A stretch of 64,000 nucleotides of DNA, taken from Paenibacillus amylolyticus. Lineage in GTDB: Bacteria > Bacillota > Bacilli > Paenibacillales > Paenibacillaceae. The stretch's first letter is position 1. Each line of letters opens with the position of its first letter. Location: positions 496,001 to 560,000 of the forward strand of contig NZ_BCNV01000001.1 in NCBI RefSeq assembly GCF_001570725.1, read 5' to 3'. This document shows, piece by piece, positions 41,303 to 49,474 of this stretch. The notes under the pieces were generated by a model. The model made no database searches and had not been told where the DNA came from. It saw only the letters and a list, made by a program, of their open reading frames with translations. Both the position numbers and the translations under genes were made by a program.

Positions 41303-42079
41303 TTGGTGAAAGCTGTGTTCTTTGATGTGGACGGTACATTGCTGAGCGAAATAGATCGGAGTTTATCACCGCGTACAGCTGAGTCGATCCGGGAGTTGAT
41401 TCGTAAAGGCGTTCAAGTCGTACTCGTCACAGGCAGGCCATATAATTTATGCGAAGAATTCAGAAATCTCGGAATCGATACGATCATTTCGGCTAATGGA
41501 GCATTGATCAAAGCGGGTGTTGAAGTGATACATAAGTCTGTACTTTCAGCACAGATGGTTAGAGCATTTAGTGAGTTTGCCGAGTTGCACGGGCACAGTA
41601 TTTCATATTTTACAGAGTCATTTGAGACGAACGGGTTATGTACAGCAGATGGTCGTGTTACTGACGCCTTAAGAGATACGCTTGGACTCATGGATTCGCC
41701 GCAGAAAATCAGTACGTTGGAACAGGACGTTTATTGCATTTGTTTATATGTGGATGAAGCGGAGACGGAGAAATTCCAGTCCAGATTTCCTTCCTTACGA
41801 TTTGTGAGATTCCATCCGTATGTAGTGAATGTGCTGGAAGCGAGCGAAGTCAGCAAATCTATAGCCGCAGAGAAAGTTATCGACTACCTGAAGATATCCA
41901 GAGAGGATACAATGGCCTTTGGCGATGGGGAGAATGACGTGGATCTGCTAGAGTATGCGGGAATCGGAATTGCGATGGGAAATGGCGGAGAACGAATTAA
42001 ACAAAGCGCCGATTATGTCACCCTGCGGGCAAGTGAAGATGGAGTTACCCATGCATTGAAGCAATTTAAGATTTTATGA
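41303..42079 (+). CDS. Cof-type HAD hydrolase
   Basis: A 258-residue HAD phosphatase. Motif I is VFFDVDGTLL with the nucleophilic aspartate, motif II VLVTGRP, motif III lysine in VSKSIAAEKVIDYL, and motif IV MAFGDGENDVDLLEYAGIGIAMGNG. A type IIB cap (about 85-190) identifies the Cof/YidA group, which dephosphorylates sugar phosphates, FMN or pyridoxal phosphate. TTG at 41303 or GTG at 41306 are both possible; AGGAGG (41291-41296) gives 6 or 9 bases. Substrate unknown. Confidence 0.92.
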   Translation: MVKAVFFDVDGTLLSEIDRSLSPRTAESIRELIRKGVQVVLVTGRPYNLCEEFRNLGIDTIISANGALIKAGVEVIHKSVLSAQMVRAFSEFAELHGHSISYFTESFETNGLCTADGRVTDALRDTLGLMDSPQKISTLEQDVYCICLYVDEAETEKFQSRFPSLRFVRFHPYVVNVLEASEVSKSIAAEKVIDYLKISREDTMAFGDGENDVDLLEYAGIGIAMGNGGERIKQSADYVTLRASEDGVTHALKQFKIL

Positions 42080-42188
42080 GAATGGACCGGCTAAAAAGAT
42101 GAATTATATCCAAATTGTGGATTTTCGTGTAGAATGAGATAGCACGTATTAAGCCCTAAAGCATAGGGTGTTGATCGAAGGGTGACTT

Positions 42189-42359
42189 ATGAAAAAGGTT
42201 GTTATCGTAATCCTGTCTCTTGTTGTACTTGTTGGTGTATCCTCTTCTGCTTATGCTCATCCAGGCAGACTGGATAAGAACGGTGGACATAACTGTTCAG
42301 CCAAATCCAAACAAAAGGGCCTGTGTACGGGTTATCACTATCATAAAAAGAAAAAATAA
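42189..42359 (+). CDS. 56-residue secreted YHYH-type mini-protein
   Basis: An ATG at 42189 behind GAAGGGTG opens 56 codons. A signal peptide (KKVVIVILSLVVLVGVSSSAYA, cleavage after AYA) is followed by HPGRLDKNGGHNCSAKSKQKG and the YHYHKKKK end. H-P-G-R-x-D-x-N-G-G-H-x-C ... G-Y-H-Y-H is the YHYH domain seen at the end of many secreted bacterial nucleases and calcium-associated proteins; here the domain stands alone. Two cysteines could form a disulphide. It lies between the HAD gene and repeat copy D. Confidence 0.75.
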   Translation: MKKVVIVILSLVVLVGVSSSAYAHPGRLDKNGGHNCSAKSKQKGLCTGYHYHKKKK

Positions 42360-42407
42360 CTGGTGCTTCTTTCATCAAAGTTGTTTTTGTACTGAGGTAG
42401 TTATAAG

Positions 42408-42585
42408 TTTAACTAAACATCACACGATAACGGAGAGGACAGAAATAACTTGAAAAAGCGAAAGCGGTCGCCTTTATCCCCGGATTTTACCTTTATAAAA
42501 AGGAATCAAAAAAATTTGGGGGTAACAGCGATTGGAAGGTTGTTCTGTCATCGGAGTGACTTAGTGTAAATATTCTTTAGTTCAG
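42408..42585 (+). repeat. Dispersed repeat, copy D (full length)
   Basis: A 178-bp copy: left end TTTAACTAAACATCACAC, body GGAGAGGACAGAAATAACTTG, hairpin TATCCCCGGATTTTAC with AAATTTGGGGGTAAC, then GCGATTGGAAGGTTGTTCTG, right end GTGTAAATATTCTTTAGTTC. The right end is 50 bp before the Nudix gene start. Confidence 0.85.
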
Positions 42586-42635
42586 TTTATGTAGATAAAG
42601 ACTACTATAATCACATTCTGGAAAGCGAGGAACAT

Positions 42636-43175
42636 ATGGAGATTAGACAGATGGCTACAGCGTTTTTGAGCAATGGCTCGGACATGCTGATGATGAAGAA
42701 GGCAGGCAGCAGACTGTTTGATTTTGAATTTTGGGGCGGCATTGGCGGGCATCTGGAACAAGGAGAACTGAACACGCCCATGACCGCCAGCTATCGGGAG
42801 ATTGAAGAAGAGACCGGATTCAAGCCACAGGATGTCGAACACTTTCGGCTTCGATATATTTTGTTAGAGGTCAGTGGTGGTGAGATTTGGCAGCAATTTG
42901 TATATTTCGGAGAGACGAGGCATCGACGGTTTGTGCCCTCGGATGAAGGGGAGTTATTCTGGATACCGCTGGATGAGGTGCTGGATTTACATGCATCTAT
43001 TCTGATCAAAGCGACACTTAGGCACTATTTACAACATCCGGGAGCAGAGGACATCTGGATTGGCAACGTACAGAACGGAACAGACCTAAAGGGTACTCCA
43101 CAGGTAATATGGAACAAAATGCACGAAACGATATCATTTGAGCCAAAGAGGGTTATCAATAATGTTGAAATATAG
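42636..43175 (+). CDS. Nudix hydrolase
   Basis: A 179-residue Nudix enzyme. The box is GGHLEQGELNTPMTASYREIEEETG, fitting the consensus with an extra residue (GX5EX8REUXEEXG-like). IRQMATAFLSNGSDMLMMKK is the usual first strand, and GEIWQQFVYFGETRH follows. GCGAGGAAC gives a moderate ribosome site. It ends 14 bp inside the next gene, DUF3298. The substrate is not assigned. It is probably driven from the region of repeat copy D. Confidence 0.87.
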   Translation: MEIRQMATAFLSNGSDMLMMKKAGSRLFDFEFWGGIGGHLEQGELNTPMTASYREIEEETGFKPQDVEHFRLRYILLEVSGGEIWQQFVYFGETRHRRFVPSDEGELFWIPLDEVLDLHASILIKATLRHYLQHPGAEDIWIGNVQNGTDLKGTPQVIWNKMHETISFEPKRVINNVEI

Positions 43176-43833
43176 AACTGGAATAAAAAAATTGAGATGG
43201 ATAAATTACCTGTTGATCACTGTACTGATTGCTATAATCCTTCCGATTAGTCATGTAGAGGCAGACAGCTCGATTACAGTGAAAACGAAGGTCCAATATT
43301 ACAAAGGACAGCCATACATACATCTAACAGGTGGAAAGAAATCTGTGACGGATAAGCTGAACAAGACATTTAAACTCCATGCAGTGAAAGCAGCTCGCTT
43401 GGACAAAGAAGAAAAGAAATCAAACAAAAATTATTTCTACATCACCATGGCTAGTGTAAAATACAATGCCAAAGAAAAGTTATCTGTGGTGTATGAAGAT
43501 CATGTGTACACTGGCGGAGCACATGGAATGGATGCGACAAAATCATATAATTATGATTTAAGAACGGGGAAAGAACTGAAGTTAAGCGAGTATGTTAAAG
43601 ACGATACTCAGATGGAGAAGGTAGAGAAATCAATCTCCAACAGTCTATTAGCCATGTATAATGCAGGAGTTTCTATTTTTGAAGAAAATATTTATGATTT
43701 TCAGCTTGATCAAACATCTCAATTCTTTTTATATGACAAAGGGATCGTCATCCGATTCCATCCGTATGAGGTTGCACCCTACGCAAAAGGGTTTGTAGAT
43801 ATCAAAGTCCCATACAGTAAATTCAACCAATAG
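43162..43833 (+). CDS. DUF3298/DUF4163 (RsiV-like) exported protein
   Basis: A 223-residue exported protein. Signal or anchor helix (about 13-33) then an extracytoplasmic part with the DUF4163 region (VKTKVQYYKGQPYIHLTGG, then SVVYEDHVYTGGAHGMDATKS) and DUF3298 (about 130-220; LDQTSQFFLYDKGIVIRFHPYEVAPYAKG). The same two domains form the sensor of the anti-sigma factor RsiV, but no anti-sigma domain or sigma gene is present here. The start is the ATG at 43162 with AGAGGG upstream. It overlaps the Nudix gene. Confidence 0.87.
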   Translation: MLKYRTGIKKLRWINYLLITVLIAIILPISHVEADSSITVKTKVQYYKGQPYIHLTGGKKSVTDKLNKTFKLHAVKAARLDKEEKKSNKNYFYITMASVKYNAKEKLSVVYEDHVYTGGAHGMDATKSYNYDLRTGKELKLSEYVKDDTQMEKVEKSISNSLLAMYNAGVSIFEENIYDFQLDQTSQFFLYDKGIVIRFHPYEVAPYAKGFVDIKVPYSKFNQ

Positions 43834-43845
43834 ATCGTATGCAAT

Positions 43846-43883
43846 AAAAGACATGATCCAGTTCGATGAGGTCATGTCTTTTT
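43846..43883 (+). terminator. Rho-independent terminator
   Basis: AAAAGACATGA pairs with TCATGTCTTTT and extends into TTTATATA. Confidence 0.88.
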
Positions 43884-44058
43884 ATATAAAATATTTTAAA
43901 ATAATCTAAAAAATTCCAACATTTTCTGACATTTTATAGTATATTAAGAGTGTCTGGGAGGTGAGTGATGAGATAATCCATGTTGGTGATCTGTTCGGCT
44001 TCTATGTGTCTACATACCGTGTGAATAGCTTAACCCATCCCAAGAAGGAGGTTTTGTT

Positions 44059-45846
44059 ATGAAGCGTATTGGAAACATGTTTCGTAAAGCAATGCTGTTC
44101 TCTCTATCATTAATGCTGGTGTCTATCGCGTACTCACCTCATCCAGCTTCCGCTGCAAGTGGGCCTGTCAAAGGATTTCATGTAAGCGGTACCAAATTAC
44201 TGGATGCTACAGGTACACCTTTTGTCATGCGTGGGGTGAATCATGCCCATACCTGGTTTAAGAATGATCTACAAGCGGCTATTCCGGCTATTGCTGCGAC
44301 AGGTTCGAATACCGTGCGTATCGTATTGTCCAACGGCAGTCGCTGGACGGCAGATTCACTGGCGGATGTAGAGCAGATTCTGGCGCTGTGTGACCAGTAC
44401 CAACTAACCGTTATGCTGGAAGTACATGATGCTACCGGGTCGGACAGTATTGCGGAACTGCGGAAAGCCTCGGATTATTTTATCAGCATCAAGGATGCCC
44501 TGATTGGCAAGGAAGATCGCGTGATCGTGAACATTGCGAATGAATGGTACGGTTCATGGGAAACCGCAGTATGGGCGGATGGATATCAACAAGTGATTCC
44601 TGAACTCCGTCAGGCCGGCATCAAGAATACGCTTGTCGTAGATACCGCAGGTTGGGGGCAATACCCTACAGCAATTTTCAATCGTGGACTGGATGTGTTT
44701 AATGCGGACCCACTGGCAAATACCATCTTCTCCATTCATATGTATGAATACGCAGGCGGCGATGCAGCAACGGTCAAAAGCAACATTGATCATGCGCTGG
44801 CCATCGGCGTACCTGTCATTGTAGGCGAATTCGGATTCAAGCACACCAGTGGTGATGTGGATGAAGCGACGATCTTGAGCTACGCACAGCAAAAGGGGGT
44901 TGGCTGGTTGGCCTGGTCCTGGTACGGTAACGGTGGCGGTGTAGAATACCTTGATCTGAACAACGGTCCAGCAGGTTCCCTGACCGATTGGGGACAGACG
45001 GTGGTCAATGGACCGAACGGTACACTGGCAACCTCTGCTCTGAACACGATCTATACAACCCCTGGATATCAACCTGTTCCAGATAACGGTAGTGGGGGAG
45101 TTGTCACGATCCCGGCTGCGCCGACAGGTGTAACTGCCACGCCGGGTAATGGACAAGTAGCGCTGAACTGGAGCGCATCACCCGGAGCAGCGAGTTACAT
45201 TGTACAGCGTGCGACAACGAGCGGAGGAACATATACGGATGTAGCTACGAATGTGAGCGGCACAACCTACACCAATACGTCTTTGACGAATGGAACCACG
45301 TACTATTACAAAATCAAAGCCGTTAACAGCGCGGGCTCCAGCCCAAGCTCAGTACTGGTGAGTGCGACACCACAAGCGGGTACGACCACGCCAACGTCGA
45401 ATCTGGTTCTGCAATATCGTGCGGCAGATACCGATGCAACGAACAATCATATCAAGCCCTACTTTAATATCAAAAACAATGGTACATCTGCGGTTAACCT
45501 GAGTGGTCTGAAGATCCGTTATTACTTTACAAAAGATGGCTCCGAGGGACTGAACACGATCATCGATTGGGCGCAGATCGGAGCAGCCAACATTACGACA
45601 AGCGTTGGAAGTATCACGGGCACGAATGCAGATACCTATGTCGAGATTGGTTTCACTTCGGGTGCAGGGTCTCTGCCAGCGGGAGGTCAGACGGGAGACA
45701 TTCAGCTGCGCATCCACAAGGATAATTGGGGCAATTTCAACGAAAATAATGACTATTCCTTCCGTCCAACGCAAACTACCTATGACGTGTGGAACAGGGT
45801 GACTCTCCATCAGAATGGCAACCTGATCTCAGGCATCACACCTTAA
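44059..45846 (+). CDS. Secreted beta-mannanase, GH5 (subfamily 8-like) with FN3 and CBM3
   Basis: A 595-residue extracellular endo-beta-1,4-mannanase. Signal peptide to about residue 33 (ASA/AS). The GH5 catalytic domain (about 36-340) begins GFHVSGTKLLDATGTPFVMR; the acid/base is Glu162 in VNIANEWYGSW and the nucleophile Glu257 in VPVIVGEFGF, with HMYEYAGGD and AWSWYGNGGG between and after. An FN3 domain (about 350-437) and a C-terminal family 3 cellulose-binding module (about 447-595) follow. It should cut mannan in plant cell walls while bound to cellulose. AAGGAGGTTT gives a strong ribosome site. It is followed by a mannose-related PTS locus 3 kb away. Confidence 0.93.
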   Translation: MKRIGNMFRKAMLFSLSLMLVSIAYSPHPASAASGPVKGFHVSGTKLLDATGTPFVMRGVNHAHTWFKNDLQAAIPAIAATGSNTVRIVLSNGSRWTADSLADVEQILALCDQYQLTVMLEVHDATGSDSIAELRKASDYFISIKDALIGKEDRVIVNIANEWYGSWETAVWADGYQQVIPELRQAGIKNTLVVDTAGWGQYPTAIFNRGLDVFNADPLANTIFSIHMYEYAGGDAATVKSNIDHALAIGVPVIVGEFGFKHTSGDVDEATILSYAQQKGVGWLAWSWYGNGGGVEYLDLNNGPAGSLTDWGQTVVNGPNGTLATSALNTIYTTPGYQPVPDNGSGGVVTIPAAPTGVTATPGNGQVALNWSASPGAASYIVQRATTSGGTYTDVATNVSGTTYTNTSLTNGTTYYYKIKAVNSAGSSPSSVLVSATPQAGTTTPTSNLVLQYRAADTDATNNHIKPYFNIKNNGTSAVNLSGLKIRYYFTKDGSEGLNTIIDWAQIGAANITTSVGSITGTNADTYVEIGFTSGAGSLPAGGQTGDIQLRIHKDNWGNFNENNDYSFRPTQTTYDVWNRVTLHQNGNLISGITP

Positions 45847-45864
45847 CGCAAAGCGTATCCGCTA

Positions 45865-45908
45865 TTCAGGCTGACCGTAGCAGCGTGTATATGCTGCGGC
45901 AGCCTGAA
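45865..45908. terminator. Hairpin between convergent genes, probable terminator
   Basis: TTCAGGCTG (45865-45873) pairs with CAGCCTGAA (45900-45908) and encloses GCAGC/GCTGC. No T tract follows, so efficiency is uncertain. Confidence 0.6.
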
Positions 45909-45982
45909 CGGGCGAACGGGTTTAAGTTTGCAGAGACAGAGGCGATTGTTATGAGTTGTTGGAAGAAGCTCATTTCGTCAAA

Positions 45983-47140
45983 TTATGCTGTAATAATTCG
46001 ATCTTTCGTTCGTCGATTACGATGCTCTATCGCTTCCTCATAATCCCCGATTAGTGTGTCAAAAATATGCTCCCACGACCGCTGCTCAGCCAGCTTTCTG
46101 CCTTCCAGTCCCATCATCCTCAATTGGTTCACGTGATTTCCCCAGAGACATATCTCCCGAATCAATGCATCTGCCTGACCTGGCTCGAATAACACACCAT
46201 TGCGGTGGTGGGATACCAGATCCTTTACACCTCCGGCATTGGCCGCCACCACAGGGAGTCCTGAAGCCATCGCTTCCAGTACGACATTGCCAAATGTCTC
46301 CGTAGAAGAAGGAAACACAAACAGATCCGCCGAAGCATACATAACAGCAAGTTCTTCGCCATGCATATAGCCTGTAAAGGTGACATTGGGTGGGGTTTGC
46401 GAACGCATTTTGGGAAGAGATGGGCCGTCACCAACGATAATCCAGTGAACACGGGACTGCATTTCCTGTGGCAATTGCTGCATGGTAGTTGTGAGCGTAG
46501 CGATGTCTTTTTCCGGGGCAATGCGACCAACGTAGAGTAGAATAAGGGGAGCGGTGATGTGGTATCGTTCACGGATATCCGAGCTGCGTTTTTCAGGGGA
46601 GTACAGGTTGCAATCAATCCCGCGGGACCACAGCTTCAGACGCTGAATGCCTTGGGCTTGCAGGGTGTTTAACGTTTCCTGCGATGGGGTGAGTGTTGCA
46701 TCACAGGCACGGTGGAACCATTGGATATATTTCCAGTAGAGCTGAATCATGCTTCTCAACCGGTAGTATTCGAGGTAACGATCGAAGTGGGTATGGTAGG
46801 AGACAACATGCGGAAGATGATGTTTGAGCGCATACCTCAGGCCAAGCAGCCCCATATTAAAAGGCGTGGCGATATGCAGCAGATCGGGCTGAAAGACTTG
46901 TAGCTGCTTGTGAGTATTTGCTCTGTTGGGTAGCGCAATGCGGCATTCGGGATACAGAAAAAAAGGAATGTTAGCAACCGATCGGACTTGAGTCTCATGG
47001 CTTCCTTCAATGACGGAGTTCGGCGTAAACAGCAGATGTTCAATTCTTCTGCGGTTCAGATGGTTACTCAAGCGGTGGAGCGTGCCAGCAACACCATTGG
47101 TTTCCGGAAGATAGGTGTCTGTGAACAAGGCCAGGCGCAT
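45983..47140 (-). CDS. Glycosyltransferase family 4
   Basis: A 385-residue GT-B glycosyltransferase. The acceptor half opens RLALFTDTYLPETNGVAG and has HIATPFNMGLLG and VVSYHTHFDRY. The donor half has LLYVGRIAPEKDI, VGDGP, MYASADLFVFPSSTETFGNVVLEAMASG and the catalytic E-x7-E. This N-terminus is that of the mannosyl- and glucosyl-lipid transferase group (MgtA/UgtP-alternative/SQD2-like), so lipid glycosylation at the membrane surface is possible. The start is ATG 47140 (or 47143) behind GGGAGGGG. Monocistronic on this strand. Confidence 0.9.
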   Translation of the reverse strand: MRLALFTDTYLPETNGVAGTLHRLSNHLNRRRIEHLLFTPNSVIEGSHETQVRSVANIPFFLYPECRIALPNRANTHKQLQVFQPDLLHIATPFNMGLLGLRYALKHHLPHVVSYHTHFDRYLEYYRLRSMIQLYWKYIQWFHRACDATLTPSQETLNTLQAQGIQRLKLWSRGIDCNLYSPEKRSSDIRERYHITAPLILLYVGRIAPEKDIATLTTTMQQLPQEMQSRVHWIIVGDGPSLPKMRSQTPPNVTFTGYMHGEELAVMYASADLFVFPSSTETFGNVVLEAMASGLPVVAANAGGVKDLVSHHRNGVLFEPGQADALIREICLWGNHVNQLRMMGLEGRKLAEQRSWEHIFDTLIGDYEEAIEHRNRRTKDRIITA

Positions 47141-47174
47141 CATTACCCCTCCCAAGACTCGTGATGCCAAGATC

Positions 47175-47203
47175 ATAACAGCGGAACATTTTCCCGAGGT
47201 CAA
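47175..47203 (-). promoter_or_regulatory. Promoter of the glycosyltransferase gene
   Basis: On the minus strand -35 TTGACC (47203-47198) and -10 TGTTAT (47180-47175) are 17 bp apart, 35 bp before the start codon. The -10 is a weak match. Confidence 0.5.
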
Positions 47204-47319
47204 GTGCGCGTTAACTTGACGATATTCCCTGTAAATTGTTAAAGGATATACTATACCAACTTCCATAAGTTCAACTTATATAGCGTATTCTGATATGATG
47301 TAATAACGTGTCGGCGTAG

Positions 47320-47534
47320 TTGAACTTGAAATTTACACGATAACGGAGAGGGCAGAAAAAAACTGAAGAAGCGGAGCTAAAAGCTTTCTGCAAGAAAGCT
47401 GCTTCGGAAGCATACACTTCGCCTTTATCCCCGGATTTTCCCCTTTAATAAAGGGATTGAAAAAATCTGGGGATAACAGCGATCGGAAGTTTATTCTGAC
47501 CGCGTAGTGGTCCAGTGTAAAAACATTCGTTCAA
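47320..47534 (+). repeat. Dispersed repeat, copy E (expanded)
   Basis: A 215-bp copy with left end TTGAACTTGAAATTTACACG, hairpin TATCCCCGGATTTTCCCC with AAATCTGGGGATAACAG, and a degenerate right end GTGTAAAAACATTCGTTCAA. About 40 bp are inserted after GAAGCGGAG and form their own hairpin (AGCTTTCT-GCA-AGAAAGCT). The right end is 36 bp before the DMP19-like gene. Confidence 0.8.
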
Positions 47535-47570
47535 ACTATTCAGACAGAGAGATACAGGAGGCAGAGAAAG

Positions 47571-48140
47571 ATGAACAAGTTACAAGAAGAACTGCAGGAA
47601 TTGTTACCACTCGATCAGCTTGAAGAGATGTCAGGTGAAGAAGTGGTGGGGAGTGTTGCCATGGACCTTTATCGGGCTGAATTTGCGACGATTCGAGAGA
47701 GTGGACCGGAACTTCCGCAAGTATTGCGAGATACCATTCTAATCATCGATCTGGATACCGAGCTGTCCATGAACGGAATGACCGGTTTCCTTGAGAATGC
47801 CAGCGGGCAGTATATCGGTGAGACAATAGCAGCGATGGAGCGGATCGGTAATGAGGCTGATGCCGTAATCCTGAAGAAGATCGAGCAGATATTGTCCGAG
47901 AGCGGCGTAACGCACGGGAAATTACGAGATAATGTGAATGGCCTGTCCGAAGATGACATCACGACAAGCCTGCAAATACACGGGGAACAGATTCATGAGG
48001 TATTGCAGCGAATTGAGCTGGAAGCCGGCAATATAAGTATGCAATCGGATAACGAAGAAAGCTTCGACCTGTTGTATCAATATGTGGATGCGAATAAAGA
48101 TCGTCTGAGACAGGAGATGCAGCAATTCTTGTCTAATTGA
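47571..48140 (+). CDS. DMP19/DUF4375-like protein
   Basis: An acidic soluble protein of 189 residues. VLRDTILIIDLDTELSMNGMTGFLENASGQYIGETIAAMERIGN is the core of the DMP19 (DUF4375) family: a helical fold with D-x-E-L-x-x-x-G and an N-x-x-G turn. Neisserial DMP19 is a DNA mimic; other members have no known role. The highly acidic C-terminal helix (SMQSDNEESFDLLYQYVDANKD) is compatible with DNA mimicry but not proof. ATACAGGAGGCAG upstream is a strong site. A membrane protein gene follows 17 bp later. Confidence 0.78.
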   Translation: MNKLQEELQELLPLDQLEEMSGEEVVGSVAMDLYRAEFATIRESGPELPQVLRDTILIIDLDTELSMNGMTGFLENASGQYIGETIAAMERIGNEADAVILKKIEQILSESGVTHGKLRDNVNGLSEDDITTSLQIHGEQIHEVLQRIELEAGNISMQSDNEESFDLLYQYVDANKDRLRQEMQQFLSN

Positions 48141-48157
48141 ATGGAAAGAGGAGGCAA

Positions 48158-48451
48158 ATGACAAACATGAACAAACGATTAGCGATGGAATCCGTTCTGG
48201 TTACTCTGTTATTCATCATCGGTTTTGTAGCCTGGAATGTCGTTCAAGGCATGATCATGACCATGAATTACGTACCTGATCTGATGAACACCGCTTCTTC
48301 GGGTACCCCGTTGCAATCCAAGGTTGCTTTTGGAACCCTTGTTCAATGGAATATAACATCCATGATCATGGCTGTTGCCGGATTCATTTTGTTCGCCGCT
48401 GCATATTACGGTCTTCGATCAGGAATGCAGCGCTGGACACAGCGTTCCTGA
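48158..48451 (+). CDS. Small two-helix membrane protein
   Basis: A protein of 97 residues with two helices (about 13-33 and 65-85) and an outside loop NYVPDLMNTASSGTPLQSK. AGAGGAGG (48147-48154) precedes the ATG at 48158 by 3 bases; the ATG at 48167 is an alternative with a long spacer. No family recognised. It is co-transcribed with the DMP19-like gene and ends before a perfect terminator. Confidence 0.7.
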   Translation: MTNMNKRLAMESVLVTLLFIIGFVAWNVVQGMIMTMNYVPDLMNTASSGTPLQSKVAFGTLVQWNITSMIMAVAGFILFAAAYYGLRSGMQRWTQRS

Positions 48452-48518
48452 AATTTGTCCGCTTAGGCCCCACATTCAGTGTACTTACGTGATCTATATA
48501 ACACACCATTTACAACTG

Positions 48519-48546
48519 CCCTGAGTCCATTAGACTCAGGGTTTTT
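48519..48546 (+). terminator. Rho-independent terminator
   Basis: CCCTGAGTC (48519-48527) and GACTCAGGG (48533-48541) form a perfect stem with a five-base loop, followed by TTTTT. Confidence 0.93.
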
Positions 48547-48624
48547 ACTGTGGCTAATGTTTTTCCGCTTCGAAGGGGAAATTTTCTAGATCCAAGGTCC
48601 AGGCAGAATCCGTTACAATGATCT

Positions 48625-48638
48625 TGTAAGCGCTTATC
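48625..48638 (+). promoter_or_regulatory. Possible CcpA cre site before PTS operon
   Basis: TGTAAGCGCTTATC has the perfect core palindrome TAAGCGCTTA and agrees with the cre consensus TGWAANCGNTNWCA at all but the last two positions. A TACAAT at 48614-48619 may be the -10, so CcpA binding here would block early transcription, as expected for a sugar operon under carbon repression. Confidence 0.5.
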
Positions 48639-48672
48639 GTTTTGGATAGAGAGAGGAGGAGAGACAGAGATC

Positions 48673-49128
48673 ATGATTACAACCAATCAGATTTATCTCG
48701 ATCAGACATGGCATAGCAAAGAGGACGTATTTGATTTTATATCTGCAGAGGCAGAGCGTTACGGCATCACTACAAACCGTGCGCAACTTGCGGCTGATCT
48801 GTGGGAACGCGAACGTGTCTACTCCACCGGACTTCAGGATCACTTTGCGATTCCCCATACCCAGAGTGAAGTTGTAACACGTCCGGCAGTGATGGTCATT
48901 CGATTACGGGAGCCCATTGATTGGGAATCTCATGACGGCAAGCCGGTAAAATATATTTTTGCCATCCTTGTGCCTAAAGGTCATGTAGACGTATCCCATC
49001 TGCAAATTATCTCTTCACTTGCCACCTTATTGCTGGAAGATTCATTCAAAGAGGCTATCGCAGAAGCGGTGCAGCCGGAAGATGTATATGCGTTGCTTCA
49101 TCAATATACGGAAGGACTGGTGTCATAA
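48673..49128 (+). CDS. PTS system fructose-family IIA component
   Basis: A 151-residue phosphocarrier IIA of the fructose/mannitol class (PTS_EIIA_2). The phospho-histidine is His62 in DHFAIPHTQSE, and the fold ends with ISSLATLLLEDSFKEAI. It takes phosphate from HPr and passes it to IIB. GAGAGGAGGAGAG gives a strong site for the ATG at 48673. First gene of a five-gene operon (IIA, IIB, IIC, GH38, PRD regulator); its stop overlaps the IIB start. Sugar specificity is inferred from the mannosidase, not from this subunit. Confidence 0.92.
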   Translation: MITTNQIYLDQTWHSKEDVFDFISAEAERYGITTNRAQLAADLWERERVYSTGLQDHFAIPHTQSEVVTRPAVMVIRLREPIDWESHDGKPVKYIFAILVPKGHVDVSHLQIISSLATLLLEDSFKEAIAEAVQPEDVYALLHQYTEGLVS

Positions 49129-49445
49129 TGAAAATCGTAGGTATTACGTCATGTATCGCAGGTCTCGCCCATACTCCGATGGCTGCCAAAGCATTGGAGA
49201 AAGCAGCTCAGCAACTGGGATATGAGATTAAAGTGGAACAGCAGGGGGCCATGGGACAAGTCAATAAGCTGACGGAAGAAGATATTGCTGCAGCGAATTT
49301 TGTCCTGATTGCAGCGGATCAAACGGTGAAGGACATGGATCGGTTTGGCGATAAAAAAGTCGTACGTGTCAAAATCGGTCATGCCGTAAGTCAGGCAGAA
49401 GCGGTATTAACCAAAGCCGTCGAGGCTGTGAACGCACAAGCTTAA
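49128..49445 (+). CDS. PTS system fructose-family IIB component
   Basis: A 105-residue IIB of the fructose type. The phospho-cysteine is Cys9 in IVGITSCIAGLAHTPMAAKAL, with the usual QGAMGQVNKLTEEDIAAANFVLIAAD. It transfers phosphate from IIA to the sugar carried by IIC. It begins at the ATG overlapping the IIA stop (ATAATG), so the two are coupled. IIA, IIB and IIC are separate polypeptides here, as in the mannosylglycerate-type and some fructose-type systems. Confidence 0.93.
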   Translation: MKIVGITSCIAGLAHTPMAAKALEKAAQQLGYEIKVEQQGAMGQVNKLTEEDIAAANFVLIAADQTVKDMDRFGDKKVVRVKIGHAVSQAEAVLTKAVEAVNAQA

Positions 49446-49474
49446 CCCCACCTTCCACATGAGGAGAGAGTACG

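Noticed and set aside
43961..44062. A 33-codon frame whose stop overlaps the mannanase ATG, possible leader peptide
   Set aside because: The GTG start touches the GGGAG ribosome site, the encoded text has no recognisable trend, and the overlap can arise by chance.
47268..47283. AAGTTCAACTTATATAG before copy E, possible extra repeat end
   Set aside because: Too short to separate from chance AT-rich sequence, though it matches the flank of other copies.
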